A stretch of 29,119 nt of DNA from Metaruminococcus_A sp964607135 (GCA_964607135.1 CAZSIV010000027.1:1-29119), one strand, 5' to 3'; shown: positions 14,158-22,387, numbered from the stretch's first letter. Program-made: numbers and translations. Notes: generated from the sequence alone by a model not told the origin.

Positions 14158-14302
14158 CTCTACATCACCACACAGCACAGCATCGATTCAGGCGGACTTG
14201 ATCGAAGCCCCTGAAAATAACAAGATGCGCTCCGACTCCCGAAAGCCGCTCCACGCGTCCGCTTTCAGCGAAACTCCTTTTGCTCCGCCCTTATTCTATG
14301 CC

Positions 14303-15073
14303 TTATGCCAGTCCTTTCTCTTTCAGAATCTCAATCGTCCTGGACATCCCGTCCCGAATTCCGATCCTCGCCCGCCAGCCGAGCCGTTCGAGCTTTTCGG
14401 TATTCAGAACCGCTCGGTCCGCCACCGAGAAGCCGAGCCGCTCGACCTCGTCGGGAAGCTCGAAGACGACCGCAGTTCCGCTCATATCCGCGAACAGCTG
14501 CGCCAAATCCTTTAAGGCGATGCTGGAGCCGGGATCGGCAGCGTTGTACGCCTCCCCGGTTTTCCCACAGAGCAGGGCGCCCACGGCGTCCGCCGCATAG
14601 CAGTAGGAAAATACTGCGTTTCCTCGCTTTTGAGGACGATATTTCCCCCCGCAGTGTATTTTTGGCAAACTGCGCAAAGGCCTTGCTGCCGTTTTCCAGC
14701 ATGATCGGGCCGTAAATCCTGCAAAGCCGGGCCGTCACCGTGTCGAGCCCCTCAGCCTTGATATAAGGGCCTGACAGAGCGATTCCGCCGCCCGCTTGCT
14801 CTCCGGACAGCCCGCCCGNNNNNNNNNNNNNNNNNNNNNNNNNNNNNNNNNNNNNNNNNNNNNNNNNNNNNNNNNNNNNNNNNNNNNNNNNNNNNNNNNN
14901 NNNNNNNNNNNNNNNNNNCCGCCCGACAGTGGTTCTGCCCGTAGATTTCACCCGAGGAGAGGAATAAAACCTGTTCGGCGCGCCGGACACCACTCCTTTG
15001 CTTTTTCCGGCCAAATGCCGCTGGAAACGATCTGTTCGGACACTCCGTCAATACAGCCCCGCATCCGCCGCAT
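14303..15073 (-). pseudogene. NAD-dependent epimerase/dehydratase, broken by gap and frame breaks
   Basis: Extended SDR nucleotide-sugar epimerase in pieces. The pieces on the minus strand are: a start at ATG 15073 overlapping the previous stop (TAATG); SSGEIYGQN in another frame (about 14935-14965); a 100-N gap; PESKRAAESLCQAL, which holds the K of the YxxxK motif; then GLDTVTARLCRIYGP in a second frame; GNIVLKSEE in a third; and SYCYAADAVGAL through TGEAYNAADPG to the end in a fourth segment. Joining them restores a normal C-terminal two thirds. The breaks near 14765, 14645-14650 and 14608-14611 each correspond to one missing base at or beside a short homopolymer. The N-terminal Rossmann GxxGxxG is absent. 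Sequencing or assembly error is more likely than true decay, but decay cannot be excluded. Confidence 0.8.
14819..14918. other. Assembly gap of exactly 100 N
   Basis: One hundred undetermined bases, the conventional size for a scaffold gap of unknown length. It falls inside the epimerase gene, so real sequence of unknown length is missing here. Confidence 0.99.
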
Positions 15074-15870
15074 TAAAGTCGATTGCCGTTTTCACTCCTT
15101 GAATAGAAACGGTTAAGAAACCCGGCCAACCATTTCGGCCAGAATTTGCAGAACATTTCAAAATCTTCTCCGGTCCGCACATTCTCCCGGATGACGGCCG
15201 ATGTCTCCGATCCCTCATGCACGCGGTGAAGCACCAGGGTTTCCGGGGTATAGAGAAAAGCACCGTTCAGCTTCGAGAGCATCTCCCATGCTTCCCAATC
15301 GAGATTGCTTCGAAAGCCGTGCCGGAAGACGGGGTTTGGCAGGTTGCCCCTTGCGTATGAAACCGCTGGACAGCCGATCGGGTTGCCCAGCGACAGGCAC
15401 CGCCGACGGATGAACCTGCTCTTTTGGAAGGCTTTGACCCGCATCGGGAGAAGGAGTATCCGTTTGATCCCGAGCTGGTGGTTCTTAGAAACAGCTTTCC
15501 CATTTCGAAGCTCGCTGTAATCTGAAAAAAAGATCAACGGCTGTTTCTCGCTCATAAAAGCTTTTAACGCCGCCTCCGTGTAGCCGGGCAGATAAACGTC
15601 GTCCTGGTGGGCAATGGTGAGATAAGGTGTTTCTGCTTTCCCATAAGCGAAATTCCAGTCGTGCGCGATATTCGAGGGGCCGTCGCTCACAAAAAGCGGC
15701 AGGTTGTACTTTTCGGCTGCTGCTCTGATCGTTTCATTCGGTGTGGATGTCGCAATCAGAATTCTGCTTGGAACTGTTTGGCCGAGCAGCGACTGGATGC
15801 ACTCCTCCAGGTATTCACTTTCCTGATAAGCGCAGATCACAAAGGTGTGCAGCTTTCTAGTTTGCTCCAT
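15073..15870 (-). CDS. GT2 glycosyltransferase
   Basis: GT-A fold glycosyltransferase, 265 residues, for surface-glycan assembly. It begins FVICAYQESEYLEECIQSLLGQ, with a donor-binding TSTPNE segment. The metal-binding motif is in TIAHQDDVYLPGY (about 88-100), and LDWEAWEMLSKLNG with LVLHRVHEGSET near the C-terminus match other small GT2 enzymes of capsule and teichoic-type clusters. AAAGGGA precedes the ATG. Its stop TAA overlaps the ATG of the broken epimerase (TAATG), and it starts 34 nt after rmlC. Donor sugar unknown. Confidence 0.88.
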   Translation of the reverse strand: MEQTRKLHTFVICAYQESEYLEECIQSLLGQTVPSRILIATSTPNETIRAAAEKYNLPLFVSDGPSNIAHDWNFAYGKAETPYLTIAHQDDVYLPGYTEAALKAFMSEKQPLIFFSDYSELRNGKAVSKNHQLGIKRILLLPMRVKAFQKSRFIRRRCLSLGNPIGCPAVSYARGNLPNPVFRHGFRSNLDWEAWEMLSKLNGAFLYTPETLVLHRVHEGSETSAVIRENVRTGEDFEMFCKFWPKWLAGFLNRFYSRSENGNRL

Positions 15871-15904
15871 ATAAATTCCCTTTCCAACAGGTTCAAGCAG
15901 AGGC

Positions 15905-16459
15905 CTATTTCCCCAAGTATTCCCGCAGGGTCGGCTGTTTCCGGTCCTTTTCGGAGAGCAGAATATTCATGTCGTCCGTCACCGGCCATTCAATTCCGAT
16001 CTCCGGGTCATTCCAGAGCAGGCCGCCCTCGCTGGAGGGATCGTAAAAATTGGTGCATTTATAGACAAACTTCGCTTCGTCAGACAGAACGACAAAGCCG
16101 TGCGCAAATCCCTCCGGGATGTAAAACTGGCGTTTGTTTTCAGTATTCAACGTAACGCCGTACCACTTCCCGAAGGTTTTGCTCCCTTCGCGGAGATCCA
16201 CCGCCACATCAAACACTTCCCCTTCGATCACCCGCACCAGTTTTCCCTGCGGATTCCGAGTCTGGAAGTGGAGGCCGCGCAGGACGCCCCTTCTGCTTTT
16301 GGACTCGTTGTCCTGCACAAAGGTCATCCCAAGGCCGGCTTCTTTGAACTCGTTATAGTTATAGGTCTCCATAAAATAGCCCCGGTCATCCCCAAAAACA
16401 GTGGGTTCGATCACATAAAGGCCATCGATTTCGGTTTTCTGAAACTGAAACTTTCCCAT
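15905..16459 (-). CDS. rmlC: dTDP-4-dehydrorhamnose 3,5-epimerase
   Basis: Third enzyme of dTDP-L-rhamnose synthesis; it epimerises C3 and C5 of the 4-keto sugar. The 184-residue cupin has the expected FxDxRGYFMETYN region, H64 in LRGLHFQ (catalytic base), K73, the EVFDVAVDLR strand, PEGFAHGF (H120) and Y134 as the likely acid. Length is normal. AGGAGG lies 9 nt before the ATG. It heads the glycan operon. rmlA, rmlB and rmlD are not in the window, so they must be elsewhere if the pathway is complete. Confidence 0.96.
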   Translation of the reverse strand: MGKFQFQKTEIDGLYVIEPTVFGDDRGYFMETYNYNEFKEAGLGMTFVQDNESKSRRGVLRGLHFQTRNPQGKLVRVIEGEVFDVAVDLREGSKTFGKWYGVTLNTENKRQFYIPEGFAHGFVVLSDEAKFVYKCTNFYDPSSEGGLLWNDPEIGIEWPVTDDMNILLSEKDRKQPTLREYLGK

Positions 16460-17328
16460 CTGAACGATCCTCCTAATCTAGTAAAGGGCCGCACCCTTCT
16501 GTACGGCGTTCGGCCAGAACATCCGTTTTTAACTCCGGCAGGCAAAACAAAATGAGGCGTTATCAGGCCGCATTCTCCTCGCCCGACAAAGATGGATGCG
16601 TTTTTTAAAGGCGGGACAGAATATCTCCGCTCTCCATAAACAATATACAGGCTGTGCCGATAGCCGCATCCGCAACCCACGAGCGGGGTGATCCTCATAG
16701 ACAAAACACGATTCGGACATTATGCAAACCCGCAAGGCGCCTTTATTTTATAGCTCGTAGAGCGCAGAGCCGAAGCTTAAAATTGGTAAAACGCCTATCT
16801 GCAAATCTCCGACGGCGGTTCACCGCCAAAGCATTCTGTCAGCATTTTAGAAACATGTCCGTCCTTGTTAAGTCAAGAAGGATAACAGCCATTCTTTATT
16901 AGTATACCATTTTTCTCCTGCAAAATCAATAAATGGGCAAGAAAAGGGCTTATATGGCAGCATCTGCCCTGCTTCCTGTTCTCACCCTTTTGTCATAAAA
17001 TACTTTACACCATGCTTGAAAGATATCATTCTCTATTTTATTTAAGCATTTGCTCTTTCATCGATCTTTTGGTAAAATGAAAGCAAGCCTACCGGAGTTG
17101 AACATACTCTCGGTGCCTTTGGGTCGCTTTTTCAGAGATGCAGTTAAAAAACCGCTTTAAAAGCGCCCGACAGATGGCTTTTGGTTCGGTACGCTTTCTT
17201 TTAAGCAAAGGCCCCGCACATTTTCTATGGCGGCCTGCCCTGCTGGATCGGATTGGATGGATCTGCTTTTCTCAGAAGAATAACGCAGCAGTGCCTGTTC
17301 GCCACACGACAATCGAGGAGGAATGAAG
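16460..17328. other. 869-nt intergenic region between rmlC and the Fe-S aldo/keto reductase
   Basis: Divergent gene pair with no convincing gene between. The left part (16460-16894) would be the rmlC leader; it contains a GGCGG-TTCA-CCGCC hairpin (16814-16827) and no riboswitch I can name. A promoter lies at 16901-16929. The right part should hold the reductase promoter. The best candidate there is TTGCTC, 17 nt, TAAAAT near 17050-17078, overlapping an inverted CTTTCAT...ATGAAAG, but it is weak. Confidence 0.5.
16901..16929 (-). promoter_or_regulatory. Sigma-A promoter of the glycan operon
   Basis: Minus strand TTGATT (16924-16929), 17-nt spacer, TATACT (16901-16906). The predicted start near 16894 leaves a leader of about 435 nt before rmlC. 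The -35 hexamer is the same as that of the internal promoter at 9058. Confidence 0.7.
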
Positions 17329-18462
17329 ATGATTTACAAGGACTTTCAGGATTTAAAGCTCTCCGCACTTGGCCTGGGCGCTATGCGCCTGCCTGTTTTA
17401 AACAGCGACGATACCCGGATCGATGAAGCCCTAACGGAGAAAATGATCTCTTACGCGATGGAGCACGGAGTCAACTATTACGACACGGCGTGGGGCTACC
17501 ACAACGGCAATTCCGAGCTCGTGATGGGCAAGCTGCTGAGTCGTTACCCGCGGGATCGCTACTATCTGGCGACCAAGTTTCCCGGATACGACCTCTCCAA
17601 CATGGACAAGGTGGAATCTATTTTTGAACGGCAGCTCGAAAAATGCCGGGTCTCTTACTTCGACTTCTACCTCTTCCACAACGTCTGCGAGATGAATATC
17701 GACGCCTACCTCGACCCGAAGTATGGCATCTTCGATTATCTGATCCGGCAGAAAAAAGACGGGCGGATCCGCCACCTCGGTTTTTCCGCCCACGGCAGCT
17801 GCGAGGTGATGAAACGGTTCCTGGATGCCTATGGCGAGGAGATGGAATTCTGCCAAATTCAGCTCAACTGGCTGGATTGGACGTTCCAGGACGCCAAGGC
17901 AAAGCTGGAGCTGCTGAATAAACGCCATATCCCGGTTTGGGTGATGGAACCGCTTCGGGGCGGACAGCTCGCGGCGCTCTCCGACGAGGCGGAAAAAGCG
18001 CTGCATGCGCTCCGTCCGGACGAGGGAATCCCCGCCTGGGCTTTCCGTTTCCTTCAGGGTCTCTCCGAGGTTAAGGTTACCCTTTCGGGGATGTCGAACC
18101 TTGAACAGCTGGAAGAAAACATCCGCACTTTTGAAGTGGAGCGTCCTCTGTCCGGTTCAGAGACTGAGGCCCTATTAAAAATTGCCGGGGAAATGACGGA
18201 GAGGATCGTTCTCCCCTGCACAAAGTGTCGTTACTGTGTGAGCCATTGCCCACAGGGGTTGGATATCCCCGCACTCCTTGCGCTTTACAATGAGCACTGC
18301 TTTACCGGCGGCGGTTTCCTCGCTCCAATGGCTTTGATGGCACTGCCGCAGGAAAAACATCCTTCCGCCTGTGTCGGCTGCCGCAGCTGTGAGGCAGTCT
18401 GTCCGCAACAGATCAAAATTTCGGAGGCCATGGCAGACTTTCACCAAAAATTAAACGCTTGA
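17329..18462 (+). CDS. Aldo/keto reductase with C-terminal 2x[4Fe-4S] domain
   Basis: Oxidoreductase of 377 residues. The N-terminal AKR barrel keeps the catalytic tetrad: D52 and Y57 in YYDTAWGY, K83 in TKF, H117 in YLFHN. The C-terminal part (about 285-375) has two ferredoxin motifs, CTKCRYCVSHCP from residue 297 and CVGCRSCEAVCP from residue 348. This AKR-ferredoxin fusion is widespread in anaerobic Firmicutes; electrons probably come from ferredoxin or pass on to it, and the substrate is unknown. GGAGG lies 7 nt before ATG 17329; the ATG at 17323 abuts it. It is monocistronic, followed by the shared terminator at 18598. Confidence 0.92.
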   Translation: MIYKDFQDLKLSALGLGAMRLPVLNSDDTRIDEALTEKMISYAMEHGVNYYDTAWGYHNGNSELVMGKLLSRYPRDRYYLATKFPGYDLSNMDKVESIFERQLEKCRVSYFDFYLFHNVCEMNIDAYLDPKYGIFDYLIRQKKDGRIRHLGFSAHGSCEVMKRFLDAYGEEMEFCQIQLNWLDWTFQDAKAKLELLNKRHIPVWVMEPLRGGQLAALSDEAEKALHALRPDEGIPAWAFRFLQGLSEVKVTLSGMSNLEQLEENIRTFEVERPLSGSETEALLKIAGEMTERIVLPCTKCRYCVSHCPQGLDIPALLALYNEHCFTGGGFLAPMALMALPQEKHPSACVGCRSCEAVCPQQIKISEAMADFHQKLNA

Positions 18463-18597
18463 TCCTTCCATCCCCTATGACATTCAGAAAAAAGCCGAGG
18501 GGGATGGTTCTGTTGCAGGTTCCATATCAATTATATATTATATATTCCTTTAAATGTCTCTTTTGCTATTAATCTTTTAAGGAATCATAAACAAAAT

Positions 18598-18628
18598 AAA
18601 AAGGCACGGTAAAATACCGTGCCTTTTT
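18598..18628. terminator. Bidirectional terminator between the AKR and rplQ
   Basis: AAAAAGGCACGGTA-AAA-TACCGTGCCTTTTT: a perfect 14-bp stem with T runs on both strands. It lies 12 nt beyond the rplQ stop and 136 nt beyond the reductase stop, closing both transcripts. Confidence 0.95.
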
Positions 18629-18640
18629 ATACAAATTCCG

Positions 18641-18982
18641 TCAGATCAGCTCGATAATCGCCATCTCGGCGGCATCCCCACGACGGGGGCCGATCTTGAC
18701 GATTCGGGTATAGCCGCCGTTTCTGTCCGCATATTTCGGAGAAATTTCATCCAAAACTTTTTTGGCGACAGACTCTTTTGTAATATAAGAGAAAACCTGG
18801 CGTTTATTGTGAAGGGAACTGTCTTTGCCAATGGTGATCATCTTTTCAGCCATTGCGCGAACCTCTTTGGCACGCGTTACGGTCGTCTCAATCCTGCCAT
18901 TCTCAAGCAAGTAAGTGACCATTGCTCTGAGCATCGCCTTTCTGTGGTCGGAGGCTCTGCCCAGCTTTCTGCTTCCTGCCAT
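18641..18982 (-). CDS. rplQ: 50S ribosomal protein L17
   Basis: L17 lies near the peptide exit tunnel of the large subunit. The 113-residue protein has the family start GRASDHRKAMLRAMVTYLL, then TTVTRAKEVRAMAEKMIT, and ends with GGYTRIVKIGPRRGDAAEMA. GGAG lies 9 nt before the ATG. It is the last gene of the alpha operon, 53 nt after rpoA. The usual Firmicutes neighbours beyond it (ecfA1, ecfA2, ecfT, truA) are missing; a terminator follows at once. Confidence 0.98.
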   Translation of the reverse strand: MAGSRKLGRASDHRKAMLRAMVTYLLENGRIETTVTRAKEVRAMAEKMITIGKDSSLHNKRQVFSYITKESVAKKVLDEISPKYADRNGGYTRIVKIGPRRGDAAEMAIIELI

Positions 18983-19035
18983 TTGAATTCACTCCTTACT
19001 CCATAGCCTCTCCGGTTTTCCGGAAAAGTCCGGTA

Positions 19036-19986
19036 TTATTCTTCGCCGCTGTTGAGGTTGAAGCCCAGGTTTTTGAGCTTCTCCACGACCTCTTCCAACG
19101 ACTTTCTGCCGAGGTTTCTGACCTTCATCATATCGTCCTCGGACTTATTGATCAAATCTTCAACCGTATTGATGCCCGCGCGCTTCAAGCAGTTGAATGA
19201 ACGCACAGACAGGTCAAGCTCCTCAATGGTCATCTCAAGGACTTTTTCCTTGCCCTTGTCATCTTTTTCCACCATAATCTCGGCGGCATATCCTTCTTCA
19301 GACAAATCTATAAATAGATTCAGATGCTCGTTGAGAACCTTGGCGCCCAGAGAAACCGCCTCTTTTGCGGAAATTGTCCCATCGGTCCAGATTTCCAGAG
19401 TCAGTTTGTCATAGTCGGTAATCTGGCCGACACGCGTATTTTCCACGGTGTAATTGACTTTGAGCACCGGCGTATAAATACTGTCCACCGGGATGACGCC
19501 GATCGAGGACTGAAGATTCTGCTTATTCCGCTCAGAGGGGACATACCCTCTCCCGCGGTCGATCACAATCTCCATATACAGCTTTGCACCCTGCGATAAG
19601 GTCGCAATGTGCATCCCGGGGTCGAGAATTTCGACCTCGCTGTCTGCCTTGATGTCTCCTGCGGTGATTTCGCCTTCGCCCTCTGCTTCGACATAGATCG
19701 TCTTCGGCGCTTCTCCATGGACTTTCGCAATCAGCCCTTTAATATTCAGAACAATCTCAGTGACGTCTTCCTTCACGCCAGGGATGGTTGAAAACTCATG
19801 CTGCACGCCGTCAATCTTGATCGACGTAACGGCAACACCAGGTAGCGAGGAGAGCAGCACGCGCCTGAGGCTGTTGCCCAGCGTTGTGCCGTAGCCGCGC
19901 TCGAGTGGCTCGAGAATAAATCTGCCGTAAGTTCCGTCGGATTTAATTTCTGCCGTCTCAATTCTTGGCTTTTCGATTTCAATCAT
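19036..19986 (-). CDS. rpoA: DNA-directed RNA polymerase subunit alpha
   Basis: Alpha subunit, the dimer that nucleates RNA polymerase assembly and contacts UP elements and regulators. The 316 residues comprise the N-terminal domain (about 1-228, with RFILEPLERGYGTTLGNSLR and the LPGVAVTSIKIDG block), an acidic linker and the C-terminal helix-hairpin-helix domain (about 245-310, LDLSVRSFNCLKRAGI, then NTVEDLINKSEDD and NLGRKSLEE). Length is normal. CAGGAGGG precedes the ATG. A 151-nt gap before it, after rpsD, contains an ACCGG-TTCG-CCGGT tetraloop hairpin (20040-20053, minus strand) and no terminator. Confidence 0.98.
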   Translation of the reverse strand: MIEIEKPRIETAEIKSDGTYGRFILEPLERGYGTTLGNSLRRVLLSSLPGVAVTSIKIDGVQHEFSTIPGVKEDVTEIVLNIKGLIAKVHGEAPKTIYVEAEGEGEITAGDIKADSEVEILDPGMHIATLSQGAKLYMEIVIDRGRGYVPSERNKQNLQSSIGVIPVDSIYTPVLKVNYTVENTRVGQITDYDKLTLEIWTDGTISAKEAVSLGAKVLNEHLNLFIDLSEEGYAAEIMVEKDDKGKEKVLEMTIEELDLSVRSFNCLKRAGINTVEDLINKSEDDMMKVRNLGRKSLEEVVEKLKNLGFNLNSGEE

Positions 19987-20137
19987 TTATAACCCTCCTG
20001 TTTGCATGCCCAACAAGTACGATGAGCTAAAATGTTTCGACCGGCGAACCGGTTTTACAGCCATCCGGTTCATGATGCAGAGCGTAAACACCCGCAGGAA
20101 TTTACGCTTATCCTGCACATGAAACAACAATCTGCGA

Positions 20138-20764
20138 TTATTTGGAATACAGCTCGACAATGAGATGTTCTTCAACGTCAAGGTCGATATCCTCGCGGTT
20201 CGGCATCCGGGTTACCTTTGCGTTAAGGGTTTCTTTGTTCAGCTCAAGCCACATCGGGATCGGACGTGCGCCGGTGCTCTCCAGAACCGCCTTGATCTTG
20301 TCGCTCGAACGGCTCTTTTCACAGATGGTGACCTCGTCGCCCTCTTTGACCAGGTAGGAAGGGATGTTGACCTTTTTGCCGTTGACCAGGTAATGGTTGT
20401 GGACAACCAGCTGTCTGGCCTCTGCCCTGGAAGTCGCAAAACCAAGACGGTAAACGACATTGTCCAGGCGGGACTCGAGGATTCTCAAGAGGTTCTCACC
20501 GGTCATGCCGGCTTTGCGCTCTGCCATGTCGAAATATTTTGCGAACTGTCCCTCCAGAACGCCGTAATAACGTCTGGTTTTCTGTTTCGCTCTCAGCTGA
20601 ATTCCATATTCAGATACTTTTTTGCGGCTTTGACCGTGCTGGCCAGGGGCATAGCCCCTTCTGGCGATCGCACATTTATCAGAATAACACCGTTCGCCTT
20701 TTAAGAACAGCTTCTGCCCTTCACGACGGCACATTCTGCAAACCGCACCGGTATATCTTGCCAT
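20138..20764 (-). CDS. rpsD: 30S ribosomal protein S4 (zinc form)
   Basis: S4 starts 30S assembly by binding the 5' domain of 16S rRNA and often represses its own operon. The 208-residue protein keeps the zinc site C9, C12, C26, C31, the GQHGQSRKKVSEYG segment and the S4 RNA-binding domain (about 98-160, ESRLDNVVYRLGFATSRAEA and the HNHYLVNG strand). GGAGG lies 8 nt before the ATG. It stands between rpsK and rpoA as in other Firmicutes with S4 inside the alpha operon; B. subtilis has it elsewhere. Confidence 0.98.
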   Translation of the reverse strand: MARYTGAVCRMCRREGQKLFLKGERCYSDKCAIARRGYAPGQHGQSRKKVSEYGIQLRAKQKTRRYYGVLEGQFAKYFDMAERKAGMTGENLLRILESRLDNVVYRLGFATSRAEARQLVVHNHYLVNGKKVNIPSYLVKEGDEVTICEKSRSSDKIKAVLESTGARPIPMWLELNKETLNAKVTRMPNREDIDLDVEEHLIVELYSK

Positions 20765-20789
20765 TCGTTACACCTCCAAATTTGCACTC

Positions 20790-21191
20790 TTATACACGTC
20801 TTCTTTTCGGCGGACGGCAGCCGTTGTGCGGGATCGGGGTGACGTCTTTGATCATCGTCACCTCAAGCCCTGCCGACTGTAACGCTCTGATTGCCGCCTC
20901 ACGTCCGGAACCGGGGCCCTTTACAAAAACCTCAACGGTTTTGAGTCCGTGCTCCATCGCGGCTTTTGCAGCGGTCTCGGCAGCGGTCTGCGCAGCGAAC
21001 GGAGTGGATTTTCTGGAGCCGCGGAAGCCGAGGCCGCCGGCGGAAGCCCAGGAAATCGCATTCCCCTGTGTATCGGTAATCGTCACCATAGTGTTATTGA
21101 AGGTGGACTGGATATGAACGGCGCCACGCTCAATATTCTTGCGTTCACGACGTCTGCGAATCGTGGTTTTCTTAGCATTCTTAACAGCCAT
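20790..21191 (-). CDS. rpsK: 30S ribosomal protein S11
   Basis: S11 forms part of the 30S platform near the mRNA exit. The 133 residues have the basic N-terminus (KKTTIRRRRERKNIERG), AHIQSTFNNT-type and GNAISWASAGGLGFRGSRKS motifs, the KGPGSGREAAIRAL loop and the conserved end TPIPHNGCRPPKRRRV. AGGAAAGGA lies upstream of the ATG. It follows rpsM by 19 nt. Confidence 0.98.
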   Translation of the reverse strand: MAVKNAKKTTIRRRRERKNIERGAVHIQSTFNNTMVTITDTQGNAISWASAGGLGFRGSRKSTPFAAQTAAETAAKAAMEHGLKTVEVFVKGPGSGREAAIRALQSAGLEVTMIKDVTPIPHNGCRPPKRRRV

Positions 21192-21210
21192 GTGTTCCTA
21201 TCCTTTCCTG

Positions 21211-21579
21211 TTATTTCTTCTTGTTCGCTACGGTCTTTACCGGGCCTTTGCGGGTACGGGCGTTGGTTTTGGTCCTCTGTCCGCGGACCGGCAGGCCTTT
21301 TCTGTGGCGGACGCCGCGGTAGCAGCCGATTTCGATCAATCTCTTGATGTTCAGCGCGACATTTCTGCGAAGGTCGCCCTCTACGTCAAGGTTTTTGTCG
21401 ATGTAATCGCGCAGCGCAGCCTCGTCCGCTTCGGTCAGATCCCGGACTCTGGTGTCGGGATTGACGCCGGTCGCTTCGAGGATTTTCTTTGCGGTTGCAT
21501 TACCGATGCCGTAGATATAAGTGATACCGACTTCAATTCTCTTATCTCTCGGCAGGTCAACTCCAGCTATACGAGCCAT
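21211..21579 (-). CDS. rpsM: 30S ribosomal protein S13
   Basis: S13 lies in the head of the 30S subunit and contacts P-site tRNA and L5. The 122-residue protein begins MARIAGVDLPRDKRIEVGIT, has the TYIYGIGNATAKKIL helix-two-turns-helix motif and the RHRKGLPVRGQRTKTNARTR block with a basic tail. GGAGG is 13 nt before the ATG, somewhat far. A 121-nt gap separates it from rpmJ; nothing else is recognised there. Confidence 0.98.
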   Translation of the reverse strand: MARIAGVDLPRDKRIEVGITYIYGIGNATAKKILEATGVNPDTRVRDLTEADEAALRDYIDKNLDVEGDLRRNVALNIKRLIEIGCYRGVRHRKGLPVRGQRTKTNARTRKGPVKTVANKKK

Positions 21580-21700
21580 TTTTTACCTTGCACCTCCAGT
21601 GCTTGACGAAAGTCCTTCCCTCCCTGTCTATTACAGGTTTACAGGAACCTATTTTCGTCCTCTTGAATTTATTTGAACTTTTTGGTCCAACGAAATAAGC

Positions 21701-21814
21701 TTAACCCTGACGCTGTTTGTGCTTCGGGTTCTGGCAGATTACCATGATGCGGCCTTTTCGTTTGATAATCTTGCACTTTTCGCAGATGGGTTTAACCGAA
21801 GGTCTTACTTTCAC
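21701..21814 (-). CDS. rpmJ: 50S ribosomal protein L36 (zinc form)
   Basis: The smallest large-subunit protein, 37 residues, MKVRPSVKPICEKC at the start and NPKHKQRQG at the end. It binds zinc through C11, C14, C27 and H32 (C-x2-C-x12-C-x4-H), so it is the C+ form. It starts with GTG at 21814, with AAAGGAGG 8 nt upstream. It lies between infA and rpsM, its normal place. Confidence 0.97.
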   Translation of the reverse strand: MKVRPSVKPICEKCKIIKRKGRIMVICQNPKHKQRQG

Positions 21815-21881
21815 TTGAAATACCTCCTTTAAAGGCTTTTAAGCGCCCGCCGCCCAAAAAGCGGAAACGGGGATCAATTTT

Positions 21882-22100
21882 TTACTTTGAACGCCAGGTA
21901 ATGCGTCCCTTTGACAAATCATACGGCGACATCTCGACAGTTACCTTGTCGCCCGGCAGGATGCGGATAAAATTCATCCGCAGCTTGCCCGAAATATGCG
22001 CTAAAATTTTATGGCCGTTGGCCAGCTCCACCTGGAACATCGCGTTCGGAAGAGCTTCTACAACGACGCCCTCGATCTCGATTACATCGTCTTTTGCCAA
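21882..22100 (-). CDS. infA: Translation initiation factor IF-1
   Basis: IF-1 blocks the ribosomal A site during initiation. The 72-residue OB-fold protein reads AKDDVIEIEGVVVEALPNAM, followed by FQVELANGHKILAHISGK and RMNFIRILPGDKVTVE, the complete family pattern. The start is TTG at 22100, with GGGAGG 7 nt upstream; longer in-frame readings include non-conserved residues and no better site. It follows the KOW protein by 13 nt. Confidence 0.97.
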   Translation of the reverse strand: MAKDDVIEIEGVVVEALPNAMFQVELANGHKILAHISGKLRMNFIRILPGDKVTVEMSPYDLSKGRITWRSK

Positions 22101-22113
22101 GCAAATACCTCCC

Positions 22114-22377
22114 TCATTCAAAAACCGGCGGCTGTCCCCCATGCTGAAAGGGCCACAGCTTTCGCTTCAGCATTGTATTGCCGTGGATTTCATCTAGATC
22201 CAATCTCTCTTTGGTACCAGCCAAATGCTTTGGATTCTTCCGCTTTGGGTGTTCTAATTTCCGCTCCCTGCCGTCCGCAACCAGCGGCCAGCCGTCCCGA
22301 AAACCGACTACCACGCCGAAGGATCCTTTATCATGGCCTGCTGTGGATCTTACCACCGAGCCTTCCGTCAGCTGCAT
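22114..22377 (-). CDS. KOW-domain RNA-binding protein (L14e-like, YbzG-like)
   Basis: Small basic protein of 87 residues. A KOW motif opens it (EGSVVRSTAGHDKGSFGVVV, about residues 5-24), followed by a segment with DGRERKLEHPKRKNPKHL that is rich in Lys, Arg and His. It resembles the archaeal/eukaryal L14e-type KOW proteins and the B. subtilis protein encoded between map and infA. Such proteins are common at this place in Firmicutes and are thought to bind ribosomal RNA, but their function is not settled. ATG 22377 has AGGTGG a few bases upstream, overlapping the end of map. Confidence 0.85.
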   Translation of the reverse strand: MQLTEGSVVRSTAGHDKGSFGVVVGFRDGWPLVADGRERKLEHPKRKNPKHLAGTKERLDLDEIHGNTMLKRKLWPFQHGGQPPVFE

Positions 22378-22387
22378 TAAAACCACC

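Noticed and set aside
14331..15014. 227-codon frame across the N gap as one protein
   Set aside because: It only stays open because the gap is 100 N; family motifs lie in different frames on each side and change frame again after it.
17138..17328. Possible 62-residue gene upstream of the Fe-S aldo/keto reductase
   Set aside because: No ribosome binding site at its start, no recognisable family, and it overlaps the binding site and start of the real gene.
20040..20053. Terminator between rpsD and rpoA
   Set aside because: The UUCG tetraloop hairpin is short and has no T-run, and rpoA lacks another evident promoter, so the genes are probably cotranscribed.
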